From Methyloceanibacter stevinii (GTDB taxonomy: Bacteria; Pseudomonadota; Alphaproteobacteria; Rhizobiales; Methyloligellaceae), in NCBI RefSeq assembly GCF_001723355.1, contig NZ_LPWE01000013.1, positions 186,001-250,000 on the forward strand: a DNA stretch of 64,000 bases, read 5' to 3'. Below the pieces are notes generated by a model. That model was not told the DNA's origin and did no database searches. It saw nothing but the letters and a program-made list of their open reading frames with translations. How positions within the stretch are numbered: position 1 is the first letter of the stretch; the number at the start of each line of letters is the position of its first letter. A program made the position numbers and the translations under genes. Positions 45,121 through 54,168 of the stretch are shown piece by piece.

Positions 45121-46833
45121 CTAAGCGCCTGTCTCCGCGCGGAGAGCCTTCTTGGACAGCTTGCCGATCATTGTCTTGGGCAGTTCGTCGCGGAACTCGA
45201 TCGCCACGGGCAGTTCGAGCTTTGACAGCTTCGGCCGCAAGAACGTCATGAGGTCGACGGCGGTCTCGGTTCTACCGTCGTGCAGGCGCACATAGGCCTT
45301 CGGCGCTTCACCTCGATAGGAGTCGGGGATGCCGACGACACAGCATTCGGCCACGGCCGGATGCTCATGGAGCGCGTCTTCGATGCGGCGCGGATAGACC
45401 TTGAAGCCGGCTGTGTTGATCATGTCCTTGATGCGGTCGACGATGAAGATGAAGCCATCCTCATCCATGTAGCCGACGTCCCCGGTCCGGAAATACTTGC
45501 CGACAAAGACCGCCGCCGTCTCATCCGCTTTGTTCCAGTAGCCGCTCATCACTTGCGGCCCCGCGATGCAGATTTCGCCGGGCTCGCCCATTGGCATTTC
45601 GTGTTCGGGGTTTTCGAGGGAGCGGATCGTGATGTCCGTCCGGGGCAGCGGAAGCCCGATCGAGCCGTCCTTGTGCCCGTCGAACGGATTGCAGGTCGCC
45701 ACGGGCGATGTCTCGCTAAGGCCGTAGCCCTCTACCAACCACCCGCCAATGAACTTCTCGAAGCCCTTCTTGACGTGCATCGGCAGAGCCGCGCCGCCGG
45801 AGATGCAAAATTGCAGTGACGAGAGGTCGAATCTGTCGATATGGCGATGGTGGAGCAGGGCTTGGAACAGGGTAGGGACGCCCGGCATGACCGTGGGCCG
45901 CAACTTGCCGATGAGCTTCAAGGTTCGGCCCAGCTCGAATTTCGGCATGAGGACGATTTCCATGCCGTTGGCGACCCCAAAAGTCATGACCGTCGTCATG
46001 GCGAATACGTGGAACAGCGGCAGTACCCCGAGGATACGGTCCACCACCTCAGGCGGCCGTTGGCCCCACAATCGAACCTGCGCCGTGTTGATGAAGATAT
46101 TGGCGTGACTGAGCATGGCGCCTTTGGGGGTGCCAGTGGTGCCGCCCGTATATTGGAGAACCGCCACGGCCTCCGGCTTGATCGTGGGCCGGACGAAGCG
46201 GCCGTTATTGGCGAGGAGATTGCGTTCGCGCACGATTTTGCGCCGCTGCCGCGACAGACCGACTTTCGCGCGCCGGACTTTGCGCGTCATCATCAGCCCG
46301 ATCTGTTTCAGCGTCGGCAGGAGAGAGGCGAAATCGGCGACCACGGCCCGCCCGAGGGTTCCGTCTGCGAGGAGCGGTTCGATCTTCTTGAACAGCAGAT
46401 GGAGGTCGAGCGTCACCATGATTTCGGTACCGCTGTCCCGGATTTGGAAGGCGAGCTCCTCGACGCTGTACAGCGGGTTGAAATTGACGACGGTGCCGCC
46501 CGCTTTGAGGATGCCGAAATAGTAGATGAGATAGGTCGGGGAGTTCGGAAGCAGCAGCCCGACCCGGACACCCTCCTGTACTCCGAGCGCCGCCAAGCCC
46601 TTGGCCGCACGGTCGGAGAGGGCCCCGATCTCCTCGTAGGTCAGGGTCTTGCCTTCGAAGTAGGTGCACATTCGCGAGCCGTGATGCTCGACCGCCTCGT
46701 CGAGGAGGCTGTGGACGAGGCCGGGCTTGAACTCGGCCGTCCAGGACAATCCAGGAGGATAGGATCTCAGCCAGGGCCGGTCCCGGGCGTCTGGTGCGGC
46801 CTGCTGAGCCGCTGGATTTGCCTTAACGGCCAT
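45121..46833 (-). CDS. fadD: Long-chain fatty acid-CoA ligase (AMP-forming)
   Basis: A 570-residue ANL-superfamily enzyme that activates fatty acids with ATP and CoA. The P-loop-like motif is QYTGGTTGTPKGAMLSHAN; then GYGLSETSPVATCN (A5), YFRTGDVGYMDEDGFIFIVD (A7), DRIKDMINTAGFKVYPRRIE (hinge A8) and late PKTMIGKLSKKALR with the catalytic Lys (A10). Start uncertain: ATG 46833 (MAVKANPAAQQ) lacks a clear ribosome binding site, and ATG 46935 adds 34 basic residues. It supplies acyl-CoA to the fadE-fadB-thiolase set located just upstream on the other strand. Confidence 0.92.
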   Translation of the reverse strand: MAVKANPAAQQAAPDARDRPWLRSYPPGLSWTAEFKPGLVHSLLDEAVEHHGSRMCTYFEGKTLTYEEIGALSDRAAKGLAALGVQEGVRVGLLLPNSPTYLIYYFGILKAGGTVVNFNPLYSVEELAFQIRDSGTEIMVTLDLHLLFKKIEPLLADGTLGRAVVADFASLLPTLKQIGLMMTRKVRRAKVGLSRQRRKIVRERNLLANNGRFVRPTIKPEAVAVLQYTGGTTGTPKGAMLSHANIFINTAQVRLWGQRPPEVVDRILGVLPLFHVFAMTTVMTFGVANGMEIVLMPKFELGRTLKLIGKLRPTVMPGVPTLFQALLHHRHIDRFDLSSLQFCISGGAALPMHVKKGFEKFIGGWLVEGYGLSETSPVATCNPFDGHKDGSIGLPLPRTDITIRSLENPEHEMPMGEPGEICIAGPQVMSGYWNKADETAAVFVGKYFRTGDVGYMDEDGFIFIVDRIKDMINTAGFKVYPRRIEDALHEHPAVAECCVVGIPDSYRGEAPKAYVRLHDGRTETAVDLMTFLRPKLSKLELPVAIEFRDELPKTMIGKLSKKALRAETGA

Positions 46834-47202
46834 TTGTGTGACAGGTGTCTGCCTTGAATTTGCCTTGCGATTCGGATGCTTAGCGGCGCCACGCAATGCG
46901 CTGGGGGAGGCAATTCGCCGCAAGCCCCGATTCATCTAGTATTGTAACACGGGGGTTGGCATAGCGCGTGCGGACAGGCATATGACGCCCACAGAATATG
47001 CTGAAACGAAGGCAGGGGCAGGCGCAAAAACGCCCATTTTGTTAGCGATTAGAGCATATAGTATCGGACATCGAGCGAGCATGGCGCGGCTAGACTCGGC
47101 CAGTTTTTAAGTCTATTCCAATGCCTGACTTGCCCTCGAACTCGCTATGTTTTAGCCAGGGAACATTATATACGGACCCCTCAACGGGGCAGGGAGATTG
47201 AT
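46834..47202. other. AT-richer intergenic region, fadD / ACP divergent
   Basis: About 370 bases between divergent genes, visibly richer in A/T than the neighbours (for example around 47036-47170). A 42-codon frame at 46981 has no ribosome binding site or recognisable motif. GGCAGGGAG at about 47187 is the ribosome binding site of the ACP gene. No confident promoter was found. Confidence 0.45.
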
Positions 47203-47472
47203 ATGGACGAGGTGGCCACCAAGATCATTGAGATTCTGCGGAAGAATATGAAGGATCCCTCCAAGGAGGTTACGCTCGAGACGCCTCTGAGCGACCTGGA
47301 GATTGAATCCCTCGATCTGGCAGTGATCGTCTTTGATATTGAGGATACCTTCGGAATCGAAATTCCCTATAATGCGAACGAAGAAGTCGAAGCGTTCGCG
47401 ACGGTCGGCTCGGTTGTCGATCGCGTGAAGGGAATTATCGCAGAGTCGAAGGCCTCGGGCGCAGCAGCTTAG
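47203..47472 (+). CDS. Dedicated acyl carrier protein
   Basis: An 89-residue acidic four-helix carrier. The phosphopantetheine site is Ser36 in SDLEIESLDLAVIVFDIEDT. Helix II then reads IEDTFGIEIPYNANEEVEAF. It differs from the housekeeping AcpP (DSLDTVE) in having IESLDLAV, as in NodF/AcpXL-type specialised ACPs. The ribosome binding site GGCAGGGAG precedes ATG by about 7 nt. The ketosynthase gene follows 66 nt later, so the two should work as a pair in a specialised acyl chain pathway. Confidence 0.9.
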   Translation: MDEVATKIIEILRKNMKDPSKEVTLETPLSDLEIESLDLAVIVFDIEDTFGIEIPYNANEEVEAFATVGSVVDRVKGIIAESKASGAAA

Positions 47473-47538
47473 ACCAGCCCAACCGCTCGGGAGCTTTCCG
47501 GGGTATCGGCCAGGCTTGGAGTTACGGCTTAGCACTAC

Positions 47539-48777
47539 ATGACACACTCTAACGGACGCAGGCGCGTCGTGGTCACAGGCCAGGGCGTCGTCACGCCTTT
47601 GGGCACGGGCGTTGAAAAGTTCTGGTCTGGATTGAAGGCTGGCTCTTGCGGCATTCGCGAGGTTCAGAGCTTCGAGACCGACGAGCTTTACATCACCATT
47701 GCCGGCGAAGTCCCGGATTTCGACCCTCGAGAGCGCGAGCTGAGCAAGCAGCTCCTGATGGCGGACAAGTATTCGCAATATGCGGGCTGTGCCGCGCGCG
47801 AGGCTGTGGCGCAGTCGGGGCTCGAAACGCCCATCAGCGACGAAGACGCCTATCGTACGGCCTGCATCATCGGGTCCGGTGTTGGCGGCCTGACCACGCT
47901 CGAATTCTCCTACAAGATGCTCTTCAAGGAGAACAAGCGCGCGACCCATCCGCTGACTCTTCTGAAGGCGATCGGCTCGTCTGCCTCGGCGCATGTGAGC
48001 ATCGAATACGGCATCAAGGGCCCGACCTTTGGCGTCGTCAGCGCCTGTTCTACCGCGACCCATTCGATCGGCGTCGTCTACCAGATGATTCGCAGCGGCC
48101 TGATCGACACCGGCGTCGCCGGCGCCGCCGAAGCGTCACTCAACTGGGGTGCCACCCGTGCTTGGCAGGCCATGCGCGTGTTGAGCCCCGACGGACTGTT
48201 TCCCTTTTCCAAGGCGCGCAACGGCACCGTTCTCGCCGAAGGCTCGGGCATTCTGGTGCTCGAAGAATACGAGAAGGCCAAGGCGCGCGGCGCACCGATC
48301 CTGGCCGAGCTCATGGGCTTCGGCATGACGGCGGACGCCGCGGACATGGTGAACCCTTCCATTGACGGCGCCTCGACGGCCATGAAGATCGCGCTGGACG
48401 ATGCGCAGCTCGCGCCGTCCGACATCGACTACGTCAACGCCCACGGCACAGCCACGGCGGTGAACGACGTCAACGAGACCCGCGCGATCAAGCACGTGTT
48501 CGGCAACGCAGCCAACAACCTGTCCATCTCGTCGACGAAGTCCATGCACGGGCACACGCTCGGCGCCTGCGGCGGCATCGAGGCGGCGGCGTCCATCAAG
48601 GCGCTCGAGGAGAACTTCGTGCCGCCGACGATCGGCCTCACGGAGACAGACCCGGAATGCGATCTGGACTACACGCCGAACCAAGGCAAGAAGCGCGACA
48701 TCAACTACGTGATGTCCAATTCGTTCGCCTTCGGCGGCCTGAACGCCGTGCTCGTGTTCGGTCCGAGCCCGGCTTAG
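47539..48777 (+). CDS. Beta-ketoacyl-ACP synthase (KAS II/FabF or NodE type)
   Basis: A 412-residue thiolase-fold condensing enzyme. The catalytic triad is Cys170 in FGVVSACSTATHS, His in YVNAHGTATAVND near 307, and His in STKSMHGHTLGACGGIEAA near 343. The C-terminal NSFAFGGLNAVLVF is typical. It is the partner of the upstream ACP. The layout resembles NodF-NodE or the extra ACP-KAS pair used for very-long-chain or lipid A acyl chains in Rhizobiales; which product is made cannot be told here. Confidence 0.92.
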   Translation: MTHSNGRRRVVVTGQGVVTPLGTGVEKFWSGLKAGSCGIREVQSFETDELYITIAGEVPDFDPRERELSKQLLMADKYSQYAGCAAREAVAQSGLETPISDEDAYRTACIIGSGVGGLTTLEFSYKMLFKENKRATHPLTLLKAIGSSASAHVSIEYGIKGPTFGVVSACSTATHSIGVVYQMIRSGLIDTGVAGAAEASLNWGATRAWQAMRVLSPDGLFPFSKARNGTVLAEGSGILVLEEYEKAKARGAPILAELMGFGMTADAADMVNPSIDGASTAMKIALDDAQLAPSDIDYVNAHGTATAVNDVNETRAIKHVFGNAANNLSISSTKSMHGHTLGACGGIEAAASIKALEENFVPPTIGLTETDPECDLDYTPNQGKKRDINYVMSNSFAFGGLNAVLVFGPSPA

Positions 48778-48804
48778 AGCGGTCGACTACCTCAATTCGG
48801 AATA

Positions 48805-49512
48805 CTAGTTACCGAGCCACGCGAGGGCGCGCTTAAGAAAAGCGTGCCCGTTTTCCCGCTGCCACTCGCCGTGCGCCATGATCACGCGCTCTGCGGGCCA
48901 GCCAAGCACTCTGTCTCGTGCGGCGCGGGCAGTAGCCCGGTCCGTGAAGGACAGACGCCATTCGCGCGGCGCCCCCGGCTTCTTCAGCGTGATGCCGTCG
49001 AGCGCGGCCATGGGCCGCTGCCACCACGACCAATGCTCTTTCAGAAAAGCATCGCTGAAAGCTTCGATGAGATCGGCGAGGATCACGGTCTGGGACGGCC
49101 GGTGGAAGAACACGATCTCGTCCATCATGATCGAGCCCCGGAACCAGGCTTGATCCAGGTCGGGTTGCCAGGCTGAAGGCGGCGTGTCCCCGAGTGGCGC
49201 TTTGAATGGCAGGGCAGGAAAGCGCTTGATGGTGGAGGCCGGTCCCCATAGTGCCGCGTCCGGATAGGCCGCATGCCATCCCGGCAGATAAAGGTGGTGG
49301 ATCTTGTTGGGGCTCACCAGATGGGCGACCCGCCCCAGCGCATCCACCTCGGCCCTGAGATCCTCGTCCAGCTTGACCGGCGACCAGACCCACAGATCGC
49401 CAGTGTCGAAGCGCGCGATCACCATGCGCGTGGGGTAGGGGAAGCTGTAGAAGTCGACGATCGGGCCTTCGGCCAGCCACAGATTATCGCCGACGTGCTC
49501 AAGCATCGTCAT
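48805..49512 (-). CDS. DUF4336 domain protein (metallo-hydrolase-like)
   Basis: A 235-residue cytoplasmic protein. It starts MTMLEHVGDNLWLAEGPIVD and shows MVIARFDTGDLWVWSPVKLD, HLVSPNKIHHLYLPGWHAAY and later MAHGEWQRENGHAFLKRAL. These match DUF4336, distantly related to metallo-beta-lactamase-fold proteins, with His-rich segments but no classic HxHxDH. Its ATG overlaps the stop of the radC remnant (ATGA), so it was once the gene after radC. Function unknown. Confidence 0.8.
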   Translation of the reverse strand: MTMLEHVGDNLWLAEGPIVDFYSFPYPTRMVIARFDTGDLWVWSPVKLDEDLRAEVDALGRVAHLVSPNKIHHLYLPGWHAAYPDAALWGPASTIKRFPALPFKAPLGDTPPSAWQPDLDQAWFRGSIMMDEIVFFHRPSQTVILADLIEAFSDAFLKEHWSWWQRPMAALDGITLKKPGAPREWRLSFTDRATARAARDRVLGWPAERVIMAHGEWQRENGHAFLKRALAWLGN

Positions 49513-49619
49513 ATCAATCCCAGCCCGCGGAAGCTCGTATGGCCTTGCTTGCCGACGATGATGTGATCGTGGATGACGACGCCCAAAGGCTTCGCAGCGG
49601 CGATGATCTGCTTGGTCAT
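49509..49619 (-). pseudogene. radC: radC 3' remnant, truncated at the island edge
   Basis: Only the last 36 codons of a RadC-family (JAB/MPN) gene remain: MTKQIIAAAKPLGVVIHDHI followed by VGKQGHTSFRGLGLI. This is the conserved C-terminal end; the metal-binding HxHPSGDP region and all upstream sequence are missing. The break falls exactly where the duplicated block 49612-50207 begins. The stop overlaps the DUF4336 start, the normal chromosomal arrangement. The remaining radC sequence is not in this window and may lie beyond the right end of the island. Confidence 0.8.
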
Positions 49620-50207
49620 CTCAGAAAATCATTTCTGGTAAATAAGTCATTAAAATCAACAGCGTATACCTTTCAGTAGGATCGATAGATTCAGGGGTTT
49701 TCTTAGAAAAAATCAAGCGCAGCCTTGTCAATCAACGGGTACGATTTCGGCACTTTTCGAAAAGTTGGTAGCTATATGGTAGCTACGGGAGAGCCAATAA
49801 TCGAAGCGATCGAGCAGCGACAGAAGGCCATGTGGCCCGAAGAATAACTGGCCGGCGCCAAGTTCAACCGAAGACATTGGTAGGTGACGAAAAATCAATC
49901 GAACCACACAGCCAACCGCCAGGGGTGCGGCCGCCAGGTGTATCGAGCAGGCTCAATTCCACCTGAACTGATGGAATTGCTGGAGCATGCAAAGGCGGGG
50001 GACGCGGCGCAGCCTTCGACGATAAGTTGGATGTCAGACAGGACGAGAAGCGAGGTACAGCTCGCTCCGTAAGGCAACGCCGCCGCCTCTAGGCCGTGTA
50101 CTCATAAACAGGCATCGGTTGAACCGATGGTGAAAATGTCTGCTTCACCTCCGGCAGCGGACGTGGGGCGAGTCCACCTCAAAGAGTCCGCTGAGTGCCA
50201 ACAGCGG
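49612..50207. repeat. Long direct repeat, copy 1 (island left end)
   Basis: About 596 bp matching 58580-59176 in the same orientation, visibly around 85-90% identical by eye. Both begin TTGGTCATCTCAGAAAATCA and contain an inverted repeat CAGAAA-ATCA-TTTCTG near the edge, a tandem GGTAGCT heptamer pair, a small gene, and a late stretch with CAAAGAGTCC. The first bases are also the end of the radC fragment, as expected if this is an attachment or duplication junction. No transposase or integrase gene is inside. Confidence 0.85.
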
Positions 50208-50383
50208 CCATGCGAGACGGCGGCCGAGCCAGTGACCGTAGCGAAAATGCCACACGGAGTTCAGTTTAGCTCGTTTTGCCCACGGCTTTGCCCACCAATG
50301 GTTGCAATGCTGTCCCAGTCTCTAAAAACTAAACTGGGGGTCTGGAGGCTGATAGGCGGTCCGCTGCGCTTCAGGGGGGAATC
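49620..50383. other. Region between radC remnant and third autotransporter
   Basis: It holds repeat copy 1 and its small gene. From about 50208 to 50383 there is no gene. The start of this region (49620-49770) is markedly AT-rich relative to the flanking chromosome. CAGGGGGGA at 50372-50380 is the ribosome binding site of the autotransporter. Confidence 0.5.
49884..50072 (+). CDS. Small protein of the direct repeat, copy 1 (frame-shifted end)
   Basis: A GTG-started 62-residue protein: MTKNQSNHTANRQGCGRQVY then RAGSIPPELMELLEHAKAGD. It matches the copy at 58852 closely over the first 42 residues. After GDAA one base is missing relative to copy 2; in the next frame the homologous ending (DDKLDVRQDEKRGTARSV) runs to TAG 50092. 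Conservation at protein level in both repeats suggests it was coding. No family recognised. Confidence 0.5.
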   Translation: MTKNQSNHTANRQGCGRQVYRAGSIPPELMELLEHAKAGDAAQPSTISWMSDRTRSEVQLAP

Positions 50384-53082
50384 GTGAGCAAGCTTATGGT
50401 GCGTCGTTTGTTGATGAGCGCGGCTTTCGACAGTCGGTGGGCTGCCATCGTTCTAGCAGTAACACTCGCTGGAACAACGCTGTGGTCATTGCCCGCATCA
50501 TCCCAAAATGCGACGTGGCTTGCCACGCCGGGCTCAAACAATTTCAACACGGACGCCAATTGGAACCCCGCCACCGTACCAACCGGCACTGCTTTCTTCG
50601 ATACGTCAAACACCACGAGCATCAGCATTTCGGCTTCCACTACGATCGGCGGATGGACGTTCAACCCCGGCGCTTCCGCCTTCGACTTCACAAACAGCTC
50701 TGCTCTGGAATTCACTGGCGCCGGGATAAATATCAGCGGGGGAAGTGCTGCAATCACAAACACCCTAACTAGGACCGTTGATTTCTCAAATGCGAGTTCT
50801 GCCGGAAGCCTGATCATAAACAACAACCTCTCGGCATTCGTGAACTTCAACGACGATAGCACTGCCGCTTCCTCAACCATCAACAATAGCGGGCGCGTGA
50901 CGTTTCTCGACACAAGCACCGCCGGTAGTGCGACCATCAACAACAATAATGGTGTCAATTTCGTCGGCAGCAGTACGGCCGGTAATGCGACGATCATAAA
51001 CAACGCGGTAGCTGTGAATTTCAACATTGACGCCACCGCAGGCAACGCCACCATCATTAATAACAGCCTCATACGCTTTCTCGGTAATTCCACCGGGGGC
51101 CAGGCGATGTTCACCACTACATCAGGTGGCATTACGGACTTTTCAGCCAGTAGCGGCCCGCTGGGCAATAGTGAGTTGAGTGCAGGATCCGTGGCTGGAG
51201 CCGGCGATTACTTTCTCGGCGCAAACCAAGTGACTGTTGGTGGCAACGACATTTCTACTGAGGTTGACGGCATTGTCAGCGATTGTGGACCAACCGGTAC
51301 GGAATGTCAGGATACTGGAGCTACTGGGGGGTCGCTCGTTAAGACCGGCACCGGCACTCTTACCCTCTCAGGGATCAACACCTACACTGGTTCGACGGTG
51401 GTCAATCAGGGCGCACTGGTGGTCGATGGCTCGATTGTCTCGACTGTCACTGTCAACAACGGCGGCAGCCTGATGGGTATCGGCACGGTGGGTGGCGTGA
51501 CTATCGCGAATGGCGGCATCTTAGCGCCCGGCAATTCCATCGGAACGCAAACAGTCTCCGGTGATTTGACCTTTGGCGCGGGCGGGATCTTTGAAGTTGA
51601 GGTAGATGCAGCTGGCAACAGCGACCGCGTGATCGTCAACAACATGGGCGCCGTCAATCTGACGGGCGCAACGTTGCGCGTTCTTGCCCAAAACGGCAAT
51701 TACCAGCCGAGCACGGACTACGTCATAATCCAAAAGGATAGCCCCGGCGCTGTCACGGGTACGTTCGCTGATATCACGACCAACTTTGCGTTTCTGACAC
51801 CGTCGGTCGTGTATGACGGTGGTGATGGCAATGACGTGGTGCTGACGCTGTTGCGCACTGTAGTGCCGAACACGGGTGGTGGCGATAGCAGCCCGACCTT
51901 CTTGAGCTTCTGCTCGGTGGCGGAGACGCAGAACCAGTGTGATGTGGCCCATGCACTGGATAAGTTCCCAACCGACAACCCGCTGTTCCTATCTATTCTC
52001 ACCCAAACAGCAGACGGCGCACGCCAAGCCTTCGACGCGCTATCGGGCGAAGTCCATGCGACGGTTGCCGGGAGCTTGGTCGACGATAGCCGCTACGCTC
52101 GTGAAGCGGTCATGGGCCGGCTGATGCAGGCAAGCCACATGAACGGTGCGTTGGGCGCTAATGGGCCGCAAGTTGCGAGCTACAACGACGGTGCCATGCG
52201 CCTTGGCAGCAAGTTCGTCAGCGACGAGATGGCCGCTGCGCCGGAACGGCAACCGCTGGCTTTCTGGACCCAAGGTTATGGCGCCTGGGGTTCATTTGAC
52301 GGCGACGGCAATGCCGCCACGGCAGACCGCGACCTTGGCGGCTTCATATCGGGCATGGACGCGCATATCGGCGGCTCTTGGCGTGTTGGTTTGGCAACAG
52401 GCGCATCCTTCTCAGACGTAAGCGTGGATGCTCGCTACAGCGGGGCCAACACCAAGACCTATCACCTTGGTGGCTACGTCGGCGGCGGTGTCTCCGGCTT
52501 TGCACTGCGTGGCGGGGGTCTATGGGCCTGGACCGAGGTCGAGACCTCCCGCGCCGTCGTGTTCCCGAACTTCTATGAGCGTCAGAAGGCAGACTACGAC
52601 GCCGACACAGGCCAACTCTTTGGTGAAATTGCCTATCCGACAGAGATGGGTGGCGTGGAATTGGAGCCGTTCGCCGGTCTTGCATACGTGTCCGTTGAAA
52701 CCGGCGGCTTCCGCGAGAAGGGTGGTGCGCAAGCATCTCTACGCACTTCCGGCATTGACCAGGAGGTTGGCTACACCACCGTGGGTCTAAGGGCAGCCAA
52801 GACGATGATGTGGGGCGCAATGGCTGTGACCCCTCACATTGAAGCCGCATGGTACATGCGTTTAACGACGTGACGCCGGACGCATCGCTCGCCTTTGCTA
52901 CCACGGGGATCGGCTTTGCCATTGACGGCGTTCCGCTCGCCGAAGACAGCGCGATCTTGGATGCGGGCCTGGACTTTGCGATCAGCGAACGTCTGACGGC
53001 GGGCGTGTCCTACACTGGACAGTGGGCCAACAGCGTCTCCGACAATGGCGTCAAAGGCCGCCTAACCTGGCTGTTCAACTAG
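50384..53082 (+). pseudogene. Third autotransporter, island copy, frameshift in the barrel
   Basis: About 899 residues if repaired. The GTG start at 50384 follows CAGGGGGGA and encodes MSKL like the first autotransporter, supporting it over ATG 50396. The passenger is different: NATWLATPGSNNFNTDANWN, then roughly 19-residue Asn-rich repeats (STAGNATIINN), then a PATR-type strand (LVKTGTGTLTLSGINTYTGS) and APGNSIG. The linker (FCSVAETQNQC) and barrel (AFWTQGYGAWG) nearly match the other copies. At 52853-52854 (IEAAW then HAFNDVTP) one base is missing, so the last about 77 residues are out of frame. Base composition is lower in GC than the two copies at 0.4-8.1 kb. Confidence 0.85.
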
Positions 53083-53203
53083 CTGCTCACGTCCGCTATG
53101 GGTCATGAGCTGACATCAGACAGGCGACGGTTTGCGTCCGCTTGTTGCTGCTAGGCGGACCTTAGTATCCTTTCCCGCCGACCTGCCAAGTCGCCTAGTT
53201 TAA

Positions 53204-53737
53204 CTAACCGTCGTACTCGGACGCTCGTTTCAGGACGTAGGCGAACTGCCTGTGGAACTCTGCTTGCCGTCCAAAACCCGGAAAGTAGACGACAGTTCCG
53301 CGGTTCAAGACGCTGAAGCCGTCACGTACAAGCACAGCGTCTAAGAGCCGACAAACATTGGCTTTGATTATAACCAGTTCTGGCCGGCCCAAACTGTCGA
53401 GGTCCCTGCAAAGCGACGGGTAGTCTCGTTTGATTAGCTCTGTCTTCTTCAAATCAGACAGCTTATTGACGGGCTCATAGGTGGCATCCACCACAACCCA
53501 GCCTTTCGCCTGGAACCTGCGGAGTCCATCTGCTTTTGTTGTGGGAGGATCATTCTTAAAGCCGACGTGCTGCATCAAGGCAGCGAAAAGGGGTTCGCTA
53601 ACCTTTCCGCTGTCGTCATAGAAGTACTTGCCAGAGGCGGGTGGGCTTTCTGCGATAATGGCAAGCTCGACACGCGGCGGCGTGTACGCCTCTCGCAGGC
53701 GCATATAGTACTCGCGTCCTGCCCTTACACTAGTCAT
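53204..53737 (-). CDS. Unrecognised cytoplasmic protein, possible UDG-like fold
   Basis: A 177-residue soluble protein. Notable segments: VELAIIAESPPASGKYFYDD near 23-42, GWVVVDATYEPVNKL near 78-92, ELVIIKANVCRLLD near 118-131, and VVYFPGFGRQAEFHRQFAYV near 148-167. The alternation of hydrophobic strands with a Pro-rich AESPP loop and a late FPxxGRQ loop recalls uracil-DNA-glycosylase-superfamily organisation, but the standard catalytic motifs are not clearly present. I would call it unknown. It is on the island, on the same strand as the excalibur, protease and helicase genes. Confidence 0.6.
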   Translation of the reverse strand: MTSVRAGREYYMRLREAYTPPRVELAIIAESPPASGKYFYDDSGKVSEPLFAALMQHVGFKNDPPTTKADGLRRFQAKGWVVVDATYEPVNKLSDLKKTELIKRDYPSLCRDLDSLGRPELVIIKANVCRLLDAVLVRDGFSVLNRGTVVYFPGFGRQAEFHRQFAYVLKRASEYDG

Positions 53738-53818
53738 CTTCCCACCAGCAGTTTCCGCAGCTGGGCAACACTTACAGCAATTCGCTGCGCTTGGCCCAGG
53801 TTCATCTCATGTCACCTG

Positions 53819-54067
53819 CTAGCGAACTGAATATCGAAATCGCCCATTCGGCCAAGGTTCGCATGACACGCCATCGTTGTCGGCATCGAGATGCGTCCAG
53901 TACCCGGGCTTACCTCGGCGCGCTGGCGCGAGTCCAACGGCTTCTGGGCTAGCGCAGTTTGCATACGCGAACAGATGGCCAAGCGCGGTGTGTACGGGCC
54001 AGGGACTTAGAACGAGATAGAGACCGAGCGCGGTCCCGACGGCGATGGCGAGGTAAGTCCAGCGCAT
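53819..54067 (-). CDS. Excalibur calcium-binding domain protein
   Basis: An 82-residue protein. An N-terminal TM or signal-anchor helix (YLAIAVGTALGLYLVL) is followed by an excalibur domain: NCASPEAVGLAPARRGKPGY, then LDADNDGVSCEP, with the DxDxDGxxCE metal loop and paired cysteines. Expected in the periplasm, anchored in the inner membrane. These domains often accompany extracellular nucleases or surface proteins. Its role here is unknown. Confidence 0.8.
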   Translation of the reverse strand: MRWTYLAIAVGTALGLYLVLSPWPVHTALGHLFAYANCASPEAVGLAPARRGKPGYWTHLDADNDGVSCEPWPNGRFRYSVR

Positions 54068-54168
54068 CTAGAGAATCTAATTGCTCTGGATCACTGCTGC
54101 GTTAACGTCGGGCAGTTCAGAAACCATGGCAGCTAGGGGTCATTAGCGGACATCGGAACAGTTTAGGG

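Noticed and set aside
46981-47109. 42-codon frame before the ACP gene
   Set aside because: No ribosome binding site, no recognisable motif, in an AT-rich promoter region.
49766-49846. Short frame MVATGEPIIEAIEQ in the long repeat
   Set aside because: Copy 2 has an early stop at the same place; likely decayed or never coding.
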